A stretch of 64,000 bases of DNA from Agromyces sp. NDB4Y10 (GTDB lineage: Bacteria; Actinomycetota; Actinomycetes; Actinomycetales; Microbacteriaceae). The stretch spans positions 1 through 64,000 of the forward strand of contig NZ_LQGY01000056.1 of the NCBI RefSeq assembly GCF_001620055.1. Reading direction: 5' to 3'. Position numbers and translations under genes: made by a program. Shown here in pieces: positions 34,315 to 43,279 of the stretch. Numbering within the stretch: the first letter of the stretch is position 1; each line of letters begins with the position of its first letter. The notes under the pieces were generated by a model. It ran no database searches and was not told where the DNA came from. It saw nothing but the letters and a program-made list of their open reading frames with translations.

Positions 34315-35763
34315 ATGGACAACAACCTCGCCATCATCGTGCTCGCCGCGGGTCAGGGCACCCGCATGAAGTCGGCCACGCCGAAGATCCTGCACCCGCT
34401 CGCGGGCGCGCCGATCATCGCGCACGTGCTCGCCACGGCACGTGCGCTGGATGCCGCGCACGTGGTCGCCGTGGTGCGCCACGAGCGCGACCTCGTCGCG
34501 GCGGCGATCGAGACCGAGCTGCCCGGCACGATCATCGTCGACCAGGACGAGATCCCGGGCACCGGCCGCGCGGTCGAGCAGGCCGTGCAGGCGCTCCCCG
34601 GCGACTTCGCCGGAGAGGTCCTGGTGCTGAACGGCGACGTGCCGCTCCTGAACGCCTCGACGCTCACCGAGCTGCTCGAGCGCCACCGCGCCGACGGGCT
34701 CGCGGCATCCGTGCTCTCGGCCCGATACGACGACCCGACCGGCTACGGGCGCATCGTGCGGGCGGCCGACGGGTCGTTCGACCGCATCGTCGAGCAGAAG
34801 GACGCGAGCGAGGCGGAGCTCGCGATCGACGAGGTCAACGCGGGCGTCTACGCGTTCGGCGCGAACGCGCTCCGCGACCAGCTGGCGAACCTCACGACCG
34901 AGAACGCGCAGGGCGAGAAGTACCTGACCGACGTCATCGAGCACCTCCGCGCCGCCGGCTCCGAGGTCAAGGCCCGGCCGGTGTCCGAGGGCTGGCTCGT
35001 CGCGGGCATCAACGACCGCGCCCAGCTGTCCGAGACCGCGGCGCGGCTGAACGCGCTCATCGTGCGCGGCTGGCAGCTCAACGGGGTCACGATCGAGGAC
35101 CCGGGCACCACGTGGATCGACCTCGCCGTGCGCATCGAGCCCGACGTCACGATCCGCCCGGGCACGCAGCTGAAGGGCGCGACGGCCATCGCGACGGGCG
35201 CGGTGGTCGGCCCCGACACGACGCTCGTCGACTGCGAGGTCGGCGAGAACGCCGAGGTCAAGCGAACGGATGCCACGCTCGCCGTCATCGGCGCCGGTGC
35301 CTCCGTCGGACCGTTCTCGTACCTCCGCCCGGGCACCGTGCTCGGCGCCGACGGCAAGATCGGCACGTTCGTCGAGACGAAGAACGCCGACATCGGCGCG
35401 GGCAGCAAGGTGCCGCACCTGTCCTACATCGGCGACACCGAGATCGGCGAGGGCTCGAACGTCGGTGCCGGCTCGATCACCGCGAACTACGACGGCGTGA
35501 GCAAGCACCGCACCACGATCGGGTCCCACGTCCGCACCGGGTCGCACGGCGTGTTCGTCGCGCCCGTTACGATTGGGGACGGCGCCTACACGGGGGCCGG
35601 GACGGTCGTCCGCAAGGACGTTCCTGCCGGTGCCCTCGCGGTGAACGTCGCCCCGCAACGCAACATCGACGGGTGGGTCCGGGAGCACCGGGCCGGCACC
35701 AAGGCCGCCGAGGCGGCCGAGGCGGCCGGCACGGGCGACGCCCTCCAGGCGACCGAGGACTGA
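34315..35763 (+). CDS. glmU: bifunctional UDP-GlcNAc diphosphorylase / glucosamine-1-P acetyltransferase
   Basis: A 482-residue enzyme making UDP-N-acetylglucosamine for peptidoglycan. The N-terminal pyrophosphorylase domain has IIVLAAGQGTRMKSATPKIL (residues 7-26) and VLNGDVPLL. The C-terminal left-handed beta-helix acetyltransferase begins around residue 260, with GPFSYLRPGTVLGADGKIGT, ETKNADIGAGSKVPHLSYIG and DTEIGEGSNVGAGSITANYD. The ATG at 34315 is the only start that keeps the nucleotide-binding strand, yet the bases before it are the tRNA-Gln acceptor strand, with no ribosome binding site. Translation is therefore probably leaderless after tRNA 3' processing. prs follows 37 nt downstream, a conserved actinobacterial pair. 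Confidence 0.95.
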   Translation: MDNNLAIIVLAAGQGTRMKSATPKILHPLAGAPIIAHVLATARALDAAHVVAVVRHERDLVAAAIETELPGTIIVDQDEIPGTGRAVEQAVQALPGDFAGEVLVLNGDVPLLNASTLTELLERHRADGLAASVLSARYDDPTGYGRIVRAADGSFDRIVEQKDASEAELAIDEVNAGVYAFGANALRDQLANLTTENAQGEKYLTDVIEHLRAAGSEVKARPVSEGWLVAGINDRAQLSETAARLNALIVRGWQLNGVTIEDPGTTWIDLAVRIEPDVTIRPGTQLKGATAIATGAVVGPDTTLVDCEVGENAEVKRTDATLAVIGAGASVGPFSYLRPGTVLGADGKIGTFVETKNADIGAGSKVPHLSYIGDTEIGEGSNVGAGSITANYDGVSKHRTTIGSHVRTGSHGVFVAPVTIGDGAYTGAGTVVRKDVPAGALAVNVAPQRNIDGWVREHRAGTKAAEAAEAAGTGDALQATED

Positions 35764-35800
35764 CCAGAGAACGCCGCCACCGGTGGGAAGGACTGCACAC

Positions 35801-36772
35801 ATGATCGAGACCACCGGATCGAAGCGGCTCGTGCTGATCTCGGGGCGGGCGCACCCGGAGCTCGCGCGGCAGATCGCCGCCGAGCTCGGCTCGGAGCTCG
35901 TGCCGACCGATGCCCGCACGTTCGCCAACGGCGAGCTGTACGCGCGCTACGGCGAGAGCGTGCGCGGCACCGACGCGTTCGTGATCCAGTCGCACGCGGC
36001 GCCGATCAACGAGTGGCTCATGGAGCAGCTCATCATGGTCGACGCGCTGAAGCGCGCGTCCGCGAAGCGCATCACGGTGGTCTCGCCGTTCTACCCCTAC
36101 GCCCGGCAGGACAAGAAGGGCCGCGGCCGCGAGCCGATCTCGGCCCGCCTGGTCGCCGACCTCTACAAGGCCGCCGGCGCCGACCGGATCATGTCGGTCG
36201 ACCTGCACGCCGCGCAGATCCAGGGCTTCTTCGACGGCCCGGTCGATCACCTGTTCGCGATGCCCGTGCTGCTCGAGCACTTCCGCAAGCTGCTCGACCC
36301 CGAGACGCTCACGGTGGTCTCGCCCGACATGGGGCGCGTTCGCGTGGCCGACATCTGGTCCGACAAGCTCGGCGCTCCGCTCGCGATCATCCACAAGCGG
36401 CGTGACCCGCTCGTCCCGAACCAGGTCTCGGTGCACGAGATCGTCGGCACCGTCGAGGGGCGCGTGTGCCTGCTGGTCGACGACCTCATCGACACGGGCC
36501 GCACGATCGTGAAGGCGGCCGAGGCGTTGAAGAAGAACGGCGCCACGGGCGTCGTGGTCGCCGCGACCCACGCGGTGTTCTCCAACCCCGCCGTCGAGAT
36601 CCTGCAGTCCGACTTCATCGACCAGGTCGTCGTCACCGACACGCTGCCCGTGCCGGAGGAGAAGCGCTGGGACCGCCTGACGGTGCTGCCCATCGCCCCG
36701 CTGCTCGCCCGGGCCATCCACGAGGTGTTCGAGGACGGCAGCGTCACGAGCATGTTCGACGGCGCGGCCTGA
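35801..36772 (+). CDS. prs: ribose-phosphate pyrophosphokinase
   Basis: A 323-residue enzyme making PRPP from ribose 5-phosphate and ATP for nucleotides, histidine and tryptophan. Motifs: DARTFANGELYARYGESVRG, VVSPFYPYARQDKKGRGREP, the divalent-metal site MSVDLHAAQIQGFF and the PRPP loop CLLVDDLIDTGRTIVKAAE. ATG 35801 follows GGGAAGGAC with a 9-nt spacing. Its stop overlaps the next gene as TGATG, so the acyl-CoA ligase is translationally coupled to it. Confidence 0.96.
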   Translation: MIETTGSKRLVLISGRAHPELARQIAAELGSELVPTDARTFANGELYARYGESVRGTDAFVIQSHAAPINEWLMEQLIMVDALKRASAKRITVVSPFYPYARQDKKGRGREPISARLVADLYKAAGADRIMSVDLHAAQIQGFFDGPVDHLFAMPVLLEHFRKLLDPETLTVVSPDMGRVRVADIWSDKLGAPLAIIHKRRDPLVPNQVSVHEIVGTVEGRVCLLVDDLIDTGRTIVKAAEALKKNGATGVVVAATHAVFSNPAVEILQSDFIDQVVVTDTLPVPEEKRWDRLTVLPIAPLLARAIHEVFEDGSVTSMFDGAA

Positions 36773-38484
36773 TGGCGGATGCCACGGCGAAGCCCTGGCT
36801 CCGAAGCTACGCCCCCGGCGTCCCACACGAACTCCCGCCGCCCGACGGCTCGCTCTGGGACCTGATCCGCGCGTCGGTCGAGCAGTACCCGGACCGGCCC
36901 GCGCTGGAGTTCTTCGGCCGCGTGACGACGTACGCGGAGCTCGGCGACCAGATCGAGCGGGCTGCCGAGTGCCTGCGGCGCCTGGGCGTGGAGCCGGGTG
37001 ACCCGGTGGCGATCGTGCTGCCGAACTGCCCGCAGCACATCGTCGCGTTCTACGCGGTGCTGCGCCTCGGGGCGATCGTCGTCGAGCACAACCCGCTCTA
37101 CACGCCGCGGGAGCTGCGCCACCAGTTCGAGGATCACGGCGCGCGCGTCGTGATCGCCTGGAGCAACGTCGTGGAGACCATCCGGGCGTTCCCCGACGAC
37201 GTGCGCGTGCAGCACGTCGTGTCGGTCGACGTCACGCGGGCCATGCCGTTCCCGACCCGCGCCCTGCTGCGGCTGCCGATCGCGAAGGCGCGCGAGTCGC
37301 GAGCGGCGCTGACCACGCGCGTGCGCGGCGCGGTGCCGTGGCGCGAGGTCGTGGCATCCGACCCGGTCGATGCGCACCTCGCGGCACCCGGCGTCGACGA
37401 TGTCGCGCTGATCCAGTACACGAGCGGGACGACGGGCTCGCCGAAGGGTGCGACGCTCACGCACGCGAACCTGCTCGCGAACGCCGCGCAGGCCCGGGCG
37501 TGGGTGCCCGAGATCGAGCGCGGCACGTCGGTCGTCTACGCGGTGCTGCCGATGTTCCACGCGTACGGCCTGACGCTGTGCCTGACGTTCGCGATGAGCA
37601 TGGGCGCTCGGCTCGTCCTGTTCCCCAAGTTCGACCCCGACCTCGTGCTGAAGGTCGCCCGGAAGCGCCCGCCGACGTTCCTGCCGGCCGTGCCGCCGAT
37701 CTACGAGCGGCTGACGCGCGCCGCCGTCGAGCGGGGCGTCTCGTTGCGCGGCATCCGCATCGCCATCTCGGGCGCGATGCCGCTGTCGGCCGAGGTGGTC
37801 GAGCCGTGGGAGGCGCAGACCGGCGGCATGCTCGTGGAGGGATACGGGCTGTCGGAGTGCTCGCCGGTGCTCATGGCGAACCCGGTCGCGCCGACTCGCA
37901 AGGCCGGGACCGTCGGGCTCCCGCTGCCGTCGACCGAGGTCCGGGTCGTCGACCCCGACGACCCGATGCGCGACGTGCCGTACGGCGAGCGCGGGGAGCT
38001 CGTCGTGCGCGGACCGCAGGTGTTCACCGGGTACTGGCGCAAGTCCGACGAGACCGACGCGGTGTTCGTCGACGACCCGCACGGCGGTGCGCGGTGGTTC
38101 CGCACGGGCGACATCGTCACGATCGACGACGACGGGTTCGTCACCATCGTCGACCGCATCAAGGAACTCATCATCACCGGCGGCTTCAACGTGGCACCGA
38201 GCGAGGTCGAGGAGGCGCTGCGGCACCATCCCGACATCGAGGACTGCGCGGTCGTGGGCCTGCCAGACGCCCGGTCGGGCGAGGAGGTCGTCGCCGCCGT
38301 CGTGCTCCGAGCCGGCGCGACCCTCGATGTCGAGTCGATGCGCTCCCTCGCGCGCGAACGGCTGACGCCGTACAAGGTGCCCAAGCGCGTCATCGCGGTC
38401 GATGACCTGCCGCGCTCGCTCATCGGCAAGGTGATCCGGCGCCAGGTCAGGCAGCGCCTGCTCGAGTCGGAGGCGGTGCGGTAG
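36772..38484 (+). CDS. long-chain fatty acid-CoA ligase (AMP-binding)
   Basis: A 570-residue adenylate-forming enzyme that activates fatty acids to acyl-CoA with ATP. The AMP-binding P-loop is LIQYTSGTTGSPKGATLTHA, the acyl-adenylate motif EGYGLSECSPV, RTGDIVTIDDDGF and KELIITGGFNVAPSEVEE. The C-terminal catalytic lysine is in LPRSLIGKVIRRQVR. There is no membrane anchor. The TGATG overlap with prs is notable because the two pathways are not obviously linked. Substrate chain length cannot be read from sequence. Confidence 0.93.
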   Translation: MADATAKPWLRSYAPGVPHELPPPDGSLWDLIRASVEQYPDRPALEFFGRVTTYAELGDQIERAAECLRRLGVEPGDPVAIVLPNCPQHIVAFYAVLRLGAIVVEHNPLYTPRELRHQFEDHGARVVIAWSNVVETIRAFPDDVRVQHVVSVDVTRAMPFPTRALLRLPIAKARESRAALTTRVRGAVPWREVVASDPVDAHLAAPGVDDVALIQYTSGTTGSPKGATLTHANLLANAAQARAWVPEIERGTSVVYAVLPMFHAYGLTLCLTFAMSMGARLVLFPKFDPDLVLKVARKRPPTFLPAVPPIYERLTRAAVERGVSLRGIRIAISGAMPLSAEVVEPWEAQTGGMLVEGYGLSECSPVLMANPVAPTRKAGTVGLPLPSTEVRVVDPDDPMRDVPYGERGELVVRGPQVFTGYWRKSDETDAVFVDDPHGGARWFRTGDIVTIDDDGFVTIVDRIKELIITGGFNVAPSEVEEALRHHPDIEDCAVVGLPDARSGEEVVAAVVLRAGATLDVESMRSLARERLTPYKVPKRVIAVDDLPRSLIGKVIRRQVRQRLLESEAVR

Positions 38485-38501
38485 CGGGACGCCCGAGGGC
38501 G

Positions 38502-38864
38502 CTACGCGTCGCGTCCGGGCGCTGCGGGGCGCGGGGCGGCCGGCATGAGGCCGAGGTTGCCGAGCAGGATGCCGCGGTCGCCCGCGCCGACCTCGGCGAA
38601 GCAGAGCCAGCCCGGGCCGCCCTCGGCGAACAGGTCGAAGCCGACGCTCGAGCTCGCGTTGACGCTGTAGTCGAGCGCGTAGACGGCGCACGCGCGCTCG
38701 GCGGCGGCGCGGGCGACGCCGTACGCCGAGAGGACGAGGGGGAGCAGCATGCCCGCGAGCGCGACGAGCACGACGATCCGGAGCGCGCGGCGGCGCCGCT
38801 CGGTGCGCACCGGTCGGTCGTCGCGCCAGCCGTCGTCGTCGAGTTCGGGATGCGAATCGTCCAT
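38502..38864 (-). CDS. membrane-anchored hypothetical protein, 120 aa
   Basis: A 120-residue protein with an acidic then basic N-terminus (MDDSHPELDDDGWRDDRPVR), one transmembrane helix at about residues 27-49 (RIVVLVALAGMLLPLVLSAY) and an extracytoplasmic C-terminal part with two cysteines (C59, C87). I do not recognise the family. The start overlaps the stop of the upstream DUF202 gene as TGATG. It is the last gene of a run led by gnd. Confidence 0.7.
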   Translation of the reverse strand: MDDSHPELDDDGWRDDRPVRTERRRRALRIVVLVALAGMLLPLVLSAYGVARAAAERACAVYALDYSVNASSSVGFDLFAEGGPGWLCFAEVGAGDRGILLGNLGLMPAAPRPAAPGRDA

Positions 38865-39202
38865 CACGCCGATCCTTCCACGAGCACCGAGGCGATGCCG
38901 CCCACGCTCGCGAGGACGGTCGCCGCAGCGACGCCGGGCAGCGCCCAGGCGGGCGGGGTGATCGTCAGCTCGGCGCCGGAGAGCTGCACGCGCCGCACGG
39001 CGCCGATCGCGACCGCGCCGCCGGCGGCGGCGAACAGCAGCGCCCCGATGGCGACCAGCGACGGCTCGCCGAGCACGAGCCCGGTGCGCAGCGACAGCAG
39101 CGCGTTCACGGCGATCGCGAGCGAGGTCCGGCCCCAGGCGAGCGCGGTCCGCTCCGGCTGGAGGCCGGGGTCGCCGGTCGCCGGCACGCGGTAGGCGCTC
39201 AC
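38864..39202 (-). CDS. DUF202 domain membrane protein
   Basis: A 112-residue protein of the DUF202 family with three helices. The hallmark is LQPERTALAWGRTSLAIAVN at residues 14-33, followed by hydrophobic segments at about 47-67 and 87-107. The function is unknown. It starts with GTG 39202, ten bases after the other DUF202 gene, and overlaps the next gene by TGATG. Two adjacent, divergent DUF202 genes are common in Actinobacteria and may form a heteromer. Confidence 0.82.
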   Translation of the reverse strand: MSAYRVPATGDPGLQPERTALAWGRTSLAIAVNALLSLRTGLVLGEPSLVAIGALLFAAAGGAVAIGAVRRVQLSGAELTITPPAWALPGVAAATVLASVGGIASVLVEGSA

Positions 39203-39212
39203 CTCGGCGGCC

Positions 39213-39569
39213 TCACGACACGATCAGGACGACCGTGAGCACCGCTGCCGTCAGGAGGCTCGTGGCGGCGAGCACGGGCAGCGCCCAGCCGTAGGGGAGC
39301 GGCCGTCCGTGCCGCATGGCGATCTCGTTCGCGCGCCACCGGGTGTACGCGACGACGCTGAGCGCGGTGGAGACGAGCCCGAGCCCGACCGCGACGATGA
39401 CAAGCACCACCCGCGGTTCGAGCCCGACGGCGAACTGGTGCAGCAGCACACCGCCCGCGAGCAGGGCGAGCGCGGTCCGGATCCAGGCGAGGAACGTGCG
39501 CTCGTTGGCCAGCGTGAACCGGTAGTCGGGGTCCTGCCCCTCCTGCTGCCACGACGGCCTCGGCATCAT
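39213..39569 (-). CDS. YidH-like DUF202 membrane protein
   Basis: A 118-residue DUF202 protein closer to YidH: DYRFTLANERTFLAWIRTAL at residues 14-33, then helices at about 33-48, 55-75 and 95-116. The function is unknown. The ATG at 39569 (a second ATG lies three bases later) is preceded on its strand by ACGGAGCGG. It begins 27 nt after the gnd stop, so the two are probably co-transcribed. Confidence 0.85.
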   Translation of the reverse strand: MMPRPSWQQEGQDPDYRFTLANERTFLAWIRTALALLAGGVLLHQFAVGLEPRVVLVIVAVGLGLVSTALSVVAYTRWRANEIAMRHGRPLPYGWALPVLAATSLLTAAVLTVVLIVS

Positions 39570-39596
39570 CCGCTCCGTCTCACCCGTGCCCGACGC

Positions 39597-41060
39597 TCAG
39601 TGCGACGAGGGCGTGGTCTCGATCTCCGAGCGGTCGCCCGACCAGAGCGTGTGGAACACGCCGGGCTTGTCGACGCGCTTGTAGGTGTGGGCGCCGAAGA
39701 AGTCGCGCTGGCCCTGCACGAGTGCGGCGGGGAGGCGCGGGGCGCGGAGGCCGTCGTAGTACGCGAGCGACGACGAGAAGGCGGGCGTGGGGATGCCGGC
39801 GCCGGCGGCGACCTGCACGACGCGGCGCCAGCTGTCCTGCGCGCCGGCGACGGCGTCGCGGAAGTACGGCGCGGTCACGAGGGCGACGAGGCCCGGGACC
39901 TCGGCGTAGGCCTCGGCGATGCGGTTGAGGAAGCGTGCGCGGATGATGCAGCCCGCGCGCCAGATCTTCGCGATCTCGCCCTTCTTGACGTCCCAGCCGA
40001 ACTGCTCGGCGCCCGCGACGATCTCGTCGAAGCCCTGGGAGTAGGCGATGATCTTCGACGCGTAGAGGGCGCGGCGCACGTCCTCGACGAAGGCGTCGGC
40101 GTCCTCCGGGGCGACGGTCCACTCGCCCGAGGGGCCGGGCAGGTCGGCGGCGGCGTCGCGCTGCGCCCGCTTGGACGAGAGGCTGCGGGCGAACACGGCC
40201 TCGGCGATGCCCGACACGGGCACGCCCAGGTCGAGCGCGTTCTGCACGGTCCAGGCGCCGGTGCCCTTCGCGCCGGCCTCGTCGAGGATGACGTCGACGA
40301 GCGGCTGGCCGGTCGCGGCATCCGTCTGCCGGAGCACCTCGGCGGTGATCTCGATGAGGTAGCTCTCGAGCTCGCCGGTGTTCCACTCGGCGAAGATGTC
40401 GGCGATCTCGGCGGGGGACTTGCCGGTGCCCTGTCGGATGAGGTCGTACGCCTCGGCGATGAGCTGCATGTCGGCGTACTCGATGCCGTTGTGGACCATC
40501 TTGACGAAGTGGCCGGCGCCGTCGGTGCCGACATGGGTGACGCACGGCTCGCCCTCGGCGACCGCGGCGATCGACGCGAGGATCGGGCCGAGCGTCTCGT
40601 ACGACTCGGCCGAGCCGCCGGGCATGATCGACGGGCCGTTCAGCGCGCCCTCCTCGCCGCCGGAGATCCCGGCGCCGACGAAGTGGATGCCGGTCGGCGC
40701 GATCTCGGCCTCGCGACGGATGGTGTCGTGGAAGTTCGCGTTGCCGCCGTCGACGATGATGTCGCCCGGCTCGAACCGCTTGACGAGCTCGGAGATCACC
40801 GCGTCGGTGCCCCGGCCGGCCTGGACCATGATGATCGCGGTGCGGGGCTTCGCGAGCGAGGCGACGAACTCGTCGTAGCCCTCGGCGGCGACGAACCCGG
40901 CCTCGGGGTGCTCGGTGGTGAGGGTGCGCGTGCGCTCCGGGGAGCGGTTGAACACGGCCACCGTGTTGCCCTCGCGACTCGCCAGGTTGCGGGCCAGGTT
41001 CGACCCCATCACTGCGAGTCCGACGACGCCGATGTTCGCCGTGCCCGTGGTCTCCGCCAT
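39597..41060 (-). CDS. gnd: 6-phosphogluconate dehydrogenase, decarboxylating
   Basis: An NADP-dependent enzyme of 487 residues that converts 6-phosphogluconate to ribulose 5-phosphate. The coenzyme motif is IGVVGLAVMGSNLARNLASR near residue 10, the substrate site VGAGISGGEEGALNGPSIMP, and the catalytic lysine lies in GAGHFVKMVHNGIEYADMQL. The length and IIRARFLNRI place it with the long bacterial form. Two adjacent ATGs are possible; 41060 has the better spacing to GAGGAGGA. It is divergent from gntK across a 202-bp region with an inverted repeat, which links it to gluconate control. Confidence 0.95.
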   Translation of the reverse strand: MAETTGTANIGVVGLAVMGSNLARNLASREGNTVAVFNRSPERTRTLTTEHPEAGFVAAEGYDEFVASLAKPRTAIIMVQAGRGTDAVISELVKRFEPGDIIVDGGNANFHDTIRREAEIAPTGIHFVGAGISGGEEGALNGPSIMPGGSAESYETLGPILASIAAVAEGEPCVTHVGTDGAGHFVKMVHNGIEYADMQLIAEAYDLIRQGTGKSPAEIADIFAEWNTGELESYLIEITAEVLRQTDAATGQPLVDVILDEAGAKGTGAWTVQNALDLGVPVSGIAEAVFARSLSSKRAQRDAAADLPGPSGEWTVAPEDADAFVEDVRRALYASKIIAYSQGFDEIVAGAEQFGWDVKKGEIAKIWRAGCIIRARFLNRIAEAYAEVPGLVALVTAPYFRDAVAGAQDSWRRVVQVAAGAGIPTPAFSSSLAYYDGLRAPRLPAALVQGQRDFFGAHTYKRVDKPGVFHTLWSGDRSEIETTPSSH

Positions 41061-41179
41061 CATTCCTCCTCGCGCCGCGCAGCGGCGCCTCGCTCCGTCG
41101 GGGGATCGGGTCAAGCGTAGGACACGCCCGCCCCGTGTGTCGTCGGGAGTCCCCGTGACCGTCCGCGCCGACGCTGTGC

Positions 41180-41235
41180 TATCGTACCTGCAATAAATCT
41201 GATTTAAACCCGCGAGTCGGGTGTTGGAATCAGAT
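41180..41235 (+). promoter_or_regulatory. gntK promoter with inverted-repeat operator
   Basis: A -10-like TATCGT (41180-41185) is followed by ATCTGATT (41197-41204) and its exact complement AATCAGAT (41228-41235), separated by 23 bp. The region is the most AT-rich part of the cluster. Lying between divergent gnd and gntK, it is a good candidate operator for the GntR-family regulator encoded at 45141-45857. Confidence 0.6.
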
Positions 41236-41262
41236 GTAATGACGCGTCTGAGGAGCAGCACC

Positions 41263-41796
41263 ATGGCACTTCGCACTCCCATCATCGTGATGGGCGTCTC
41301 CGGATCGGGGAAGTCGACCATCGGCGCCGCGCTGGCGGCGGCCTTCGGCGTCGAGTTCATCGACGGCGACGACCTGCACCCCAGCGCCAACAAGGCGAAG
41401 ATGGCCGCCGGCCAGCCGCTCGACGACGAGGACCGCGCGCCCTGGCTCGAGATCATCGCGCTGCGCATCGGCGCGGAGCTGGCGGAAGGCCGCCCGATCG
41501 TCGTCGCCTGCTCGGCGCTCCGGCGTCGGTACCGCGACCAGCTCGTCGCCTACGCGCCCTCGACGGTCTTCGTGCACCTCGTCGGCGACCCCGACCTCAT
41601 CGCGGACCGTCAGCTCGGGCGCACCCACGAGTACATGCCCGTGAGCCTGCTCGCGTCGCAGTTCGACGCGCTCGAGCCCCTCGAGGAGGACGAGCGCGGC
41701 ATCCGCGTCGACGTCCGCCACGACCCCGCCGAGATCGTCGCGGATGTCCGCGACGCGCTCGGCGTCCTGGACGAGGGCGCCCCGGACCACGGCTGA
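41263..41796 (+). CDS. gntK: gluconokinase
   Basis: A 177-residue P-loop kinase that phosphorylates D-gluconate to 6-phosphogluconate. Walker A is GVSGSGKSTIG (from residue 11), followed by FIDGDDLHPSANKAKMAAGQ, PLDDEDRAPWL and VACSALRRRYRDQLV, all diagnostic for GntK. ATG 41263 lies eight bases after AGGAG; an alternative in-frame ATG at 41239 has no ribosome binding site. gntP follows 69 nt downstream. Confidence 0.96.
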   Translation: MALRTPIIVMGVSGSGKSTIGAALAAAFGVEFIDGDDLHPSANKAKMAAGQPLDDEDRAPWLEIIALRIGAELAEGRPIVVACSALRRRYRDQLVAYAPSTVFVHLVGDPDLIADRQLGRTHEYMPVSLLASQFDALEPLEEDERGIRVDVRHDPAEIVADVRDALGVLDEGAPDHG

Positions 41797-41865
41797 CGCC
41801 GCAGGTCGCCCGCGAACCACCCAGCACCACCCGACCCCGACCACCACTCTCGAACAAGGACGAAG

Positions 41866-43269
41866 ATGACCGACCTCGACCTCAACTGGACGCTCGGCAC
41901 GCCGGGCCTCCTCGCGGTGGCGGCCGCGGCGATCGCCGCGCTGCTGCTGCTCATCATGAAGTTCCGCATCCACGCGTTCATCGCCCTGGTGATCGTGAGC
42001 GTGCTCACCGCCATCGCCACCGGCATCCCCGCCGGCCAGCTCGTGCCCACCCTCCTCACGGGATTCGGCGGCACGCTCGCGAGCGTCGCACTCCTCGTCG
42101 GCCTCGGCGCCATGCTCGGCCGGATGCTCGAGGTCTCGGGCGGCGCCGAGGTGCTCACCAACGCGCTCATCGCCCGGTTCGGTGAGAAGCGGGCCCCGCT
42201 CGCGCTGTCGATCGCGTCGCTCATGTTCGGCTTCCCGATCTTCTTCGACGCGGGCCTCGTGGTCATGCTGCCGATCATCTTCACCGTCGCCCGGCGCCTC
42301 GGCGGGTCGCTGCTGCTCTACGCGTTCCCGGCCGCGACGGCGTTCTCGGTCATGCACATCTTCGTCCCGCCGCACCCGGGCCCGGTGGCCGCGACCGGCC
42401 TGCTCGGCGCCGACGTGGGCCTTGTGCTGGTCCTCGGCCTCGTCGTCGCGATCCCCACCTGGTACGTCGTCGGCTACCTCTTCGGCCGGTTCCTCGGGCG
42501 GCGCATCGACCTGCCCGTGCCGATGATCCTCGACGCCCCGGCGGACTCGCCCGAGCAGGAGTTCCGATCCACCCCGAAGCTCGGCACGATCCTCTTCCTG
42601 CTGCTCCTGCCCCTCGGCCTGATCTTCCTCAACACCGGCCTCAACATGGCGGCCACCGCGGGCCTCGTCTCGCTCGAGGACACGTGGGTCCAGATCCTCC
42701 GCCTGCTCGGCGAGACGCCCATCGCGCTGCTCATCACCGTCCTGTTCGCCATGTGGCTGCTCGGTTGGCGCAACCGCAAGCCGCGCAGCCTCGTCGAGAC
42801 GGTCGTCGACAGCGCCCTCGGCCCGGTCTGCTCGATCATCCTCATCACCGGCGCCGGCGGCATGTTCGGCGGCGTGCTCCGGGCGAGCGGCATCGGCAAC
42901 GCCATCGCGGAGTCCCTCGACGCGATCGGGCTGCCGGTCATCGTCGCCGGGTTCGTGATCGCCGCCGTCGTGCGCCTCGCCCAGGGCTCGGCCACCGTCG
43001 CGCTCACGACCGCCGCCGCGCTCGTGCAGCCCGTGGTCCTCGACAACGCCGCCTACAACCCGGTCGAGCTCGCCGCGATCGTGCTGAGCCTCGCCGCCGG
43101 CTCCGTGTTCGCCGGCCACGTCAACGACTCCGGCTTCTGGCTGGTCTCGCGGTTCTTCGGCATGGACACCAAGACCACGCTGAAGACCTGGACGGTCGGC
43201 CAGGCGCTCGTCGGCATCATCGGGTTCGCGCTGTCCCTCACGATCTACCTGCTCGCGAGCGGCTTCTAG
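41866..43269 (+). CDS. gntP: gluconate permease, GntP family
   Basis: A 467-residue inner-membrane proton symporter with about 12-14 helices that imports gluconate or idonate. Family motifs: FGFPIFFDAGLVVMLPIIFT, HIFVPPHPGPVAATGLLGAD and RLAQGSATVALTTAAALVQP, and GHVNDSGFWLVSRFFGMDTK near the C-terminus. ATG 41866 is preceded by AAGGACGAAG. It sits between gntK and idnO, with gaps of 69 and 10 nt. Confidence 0.95.
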   Translation: MTDLDLNWTLGTPGLLAVAAAAIAALLLLIMKFRIHAFIALVIVSVLTAIATGIPAGQLVPTLLTGFGGTLASVALLVGLGAMLGRMLEVSGGAEVLTNALIARFGEKRAPLALSIASLMFGFPIFFDAGLVVMLPIIFTVARRLGGSLLLYAFPAATAFSVMHIFVPPHPGPVAATGLLGADVGLVLVLGLVVAIPTWYVVGYLFGRFLGRRIDLPVPMILDAPADSPEQEFRSTPKLGTILFLLLLPLGLIFLNTGLNMAATAGLVSLEDTWVQILRLLGETPIALLITVLFAMWLLGWRNRKPRSLVETVVDSALGPVCSIILITGAGGMFGGVLRASGIGNAIAESLDAIGLPVIVAGFVIAAVVRLAQGSATVALTTAAALVQPVVLDNAAYNPVELAAIVLSLAAGSVFAGHVNDSGFWLVSRFFGMDTKTTLKTWTVGQALVGIIGFALSLTIYLLASGF

Positions 43270-43279
43270 GAGGGCGGCC

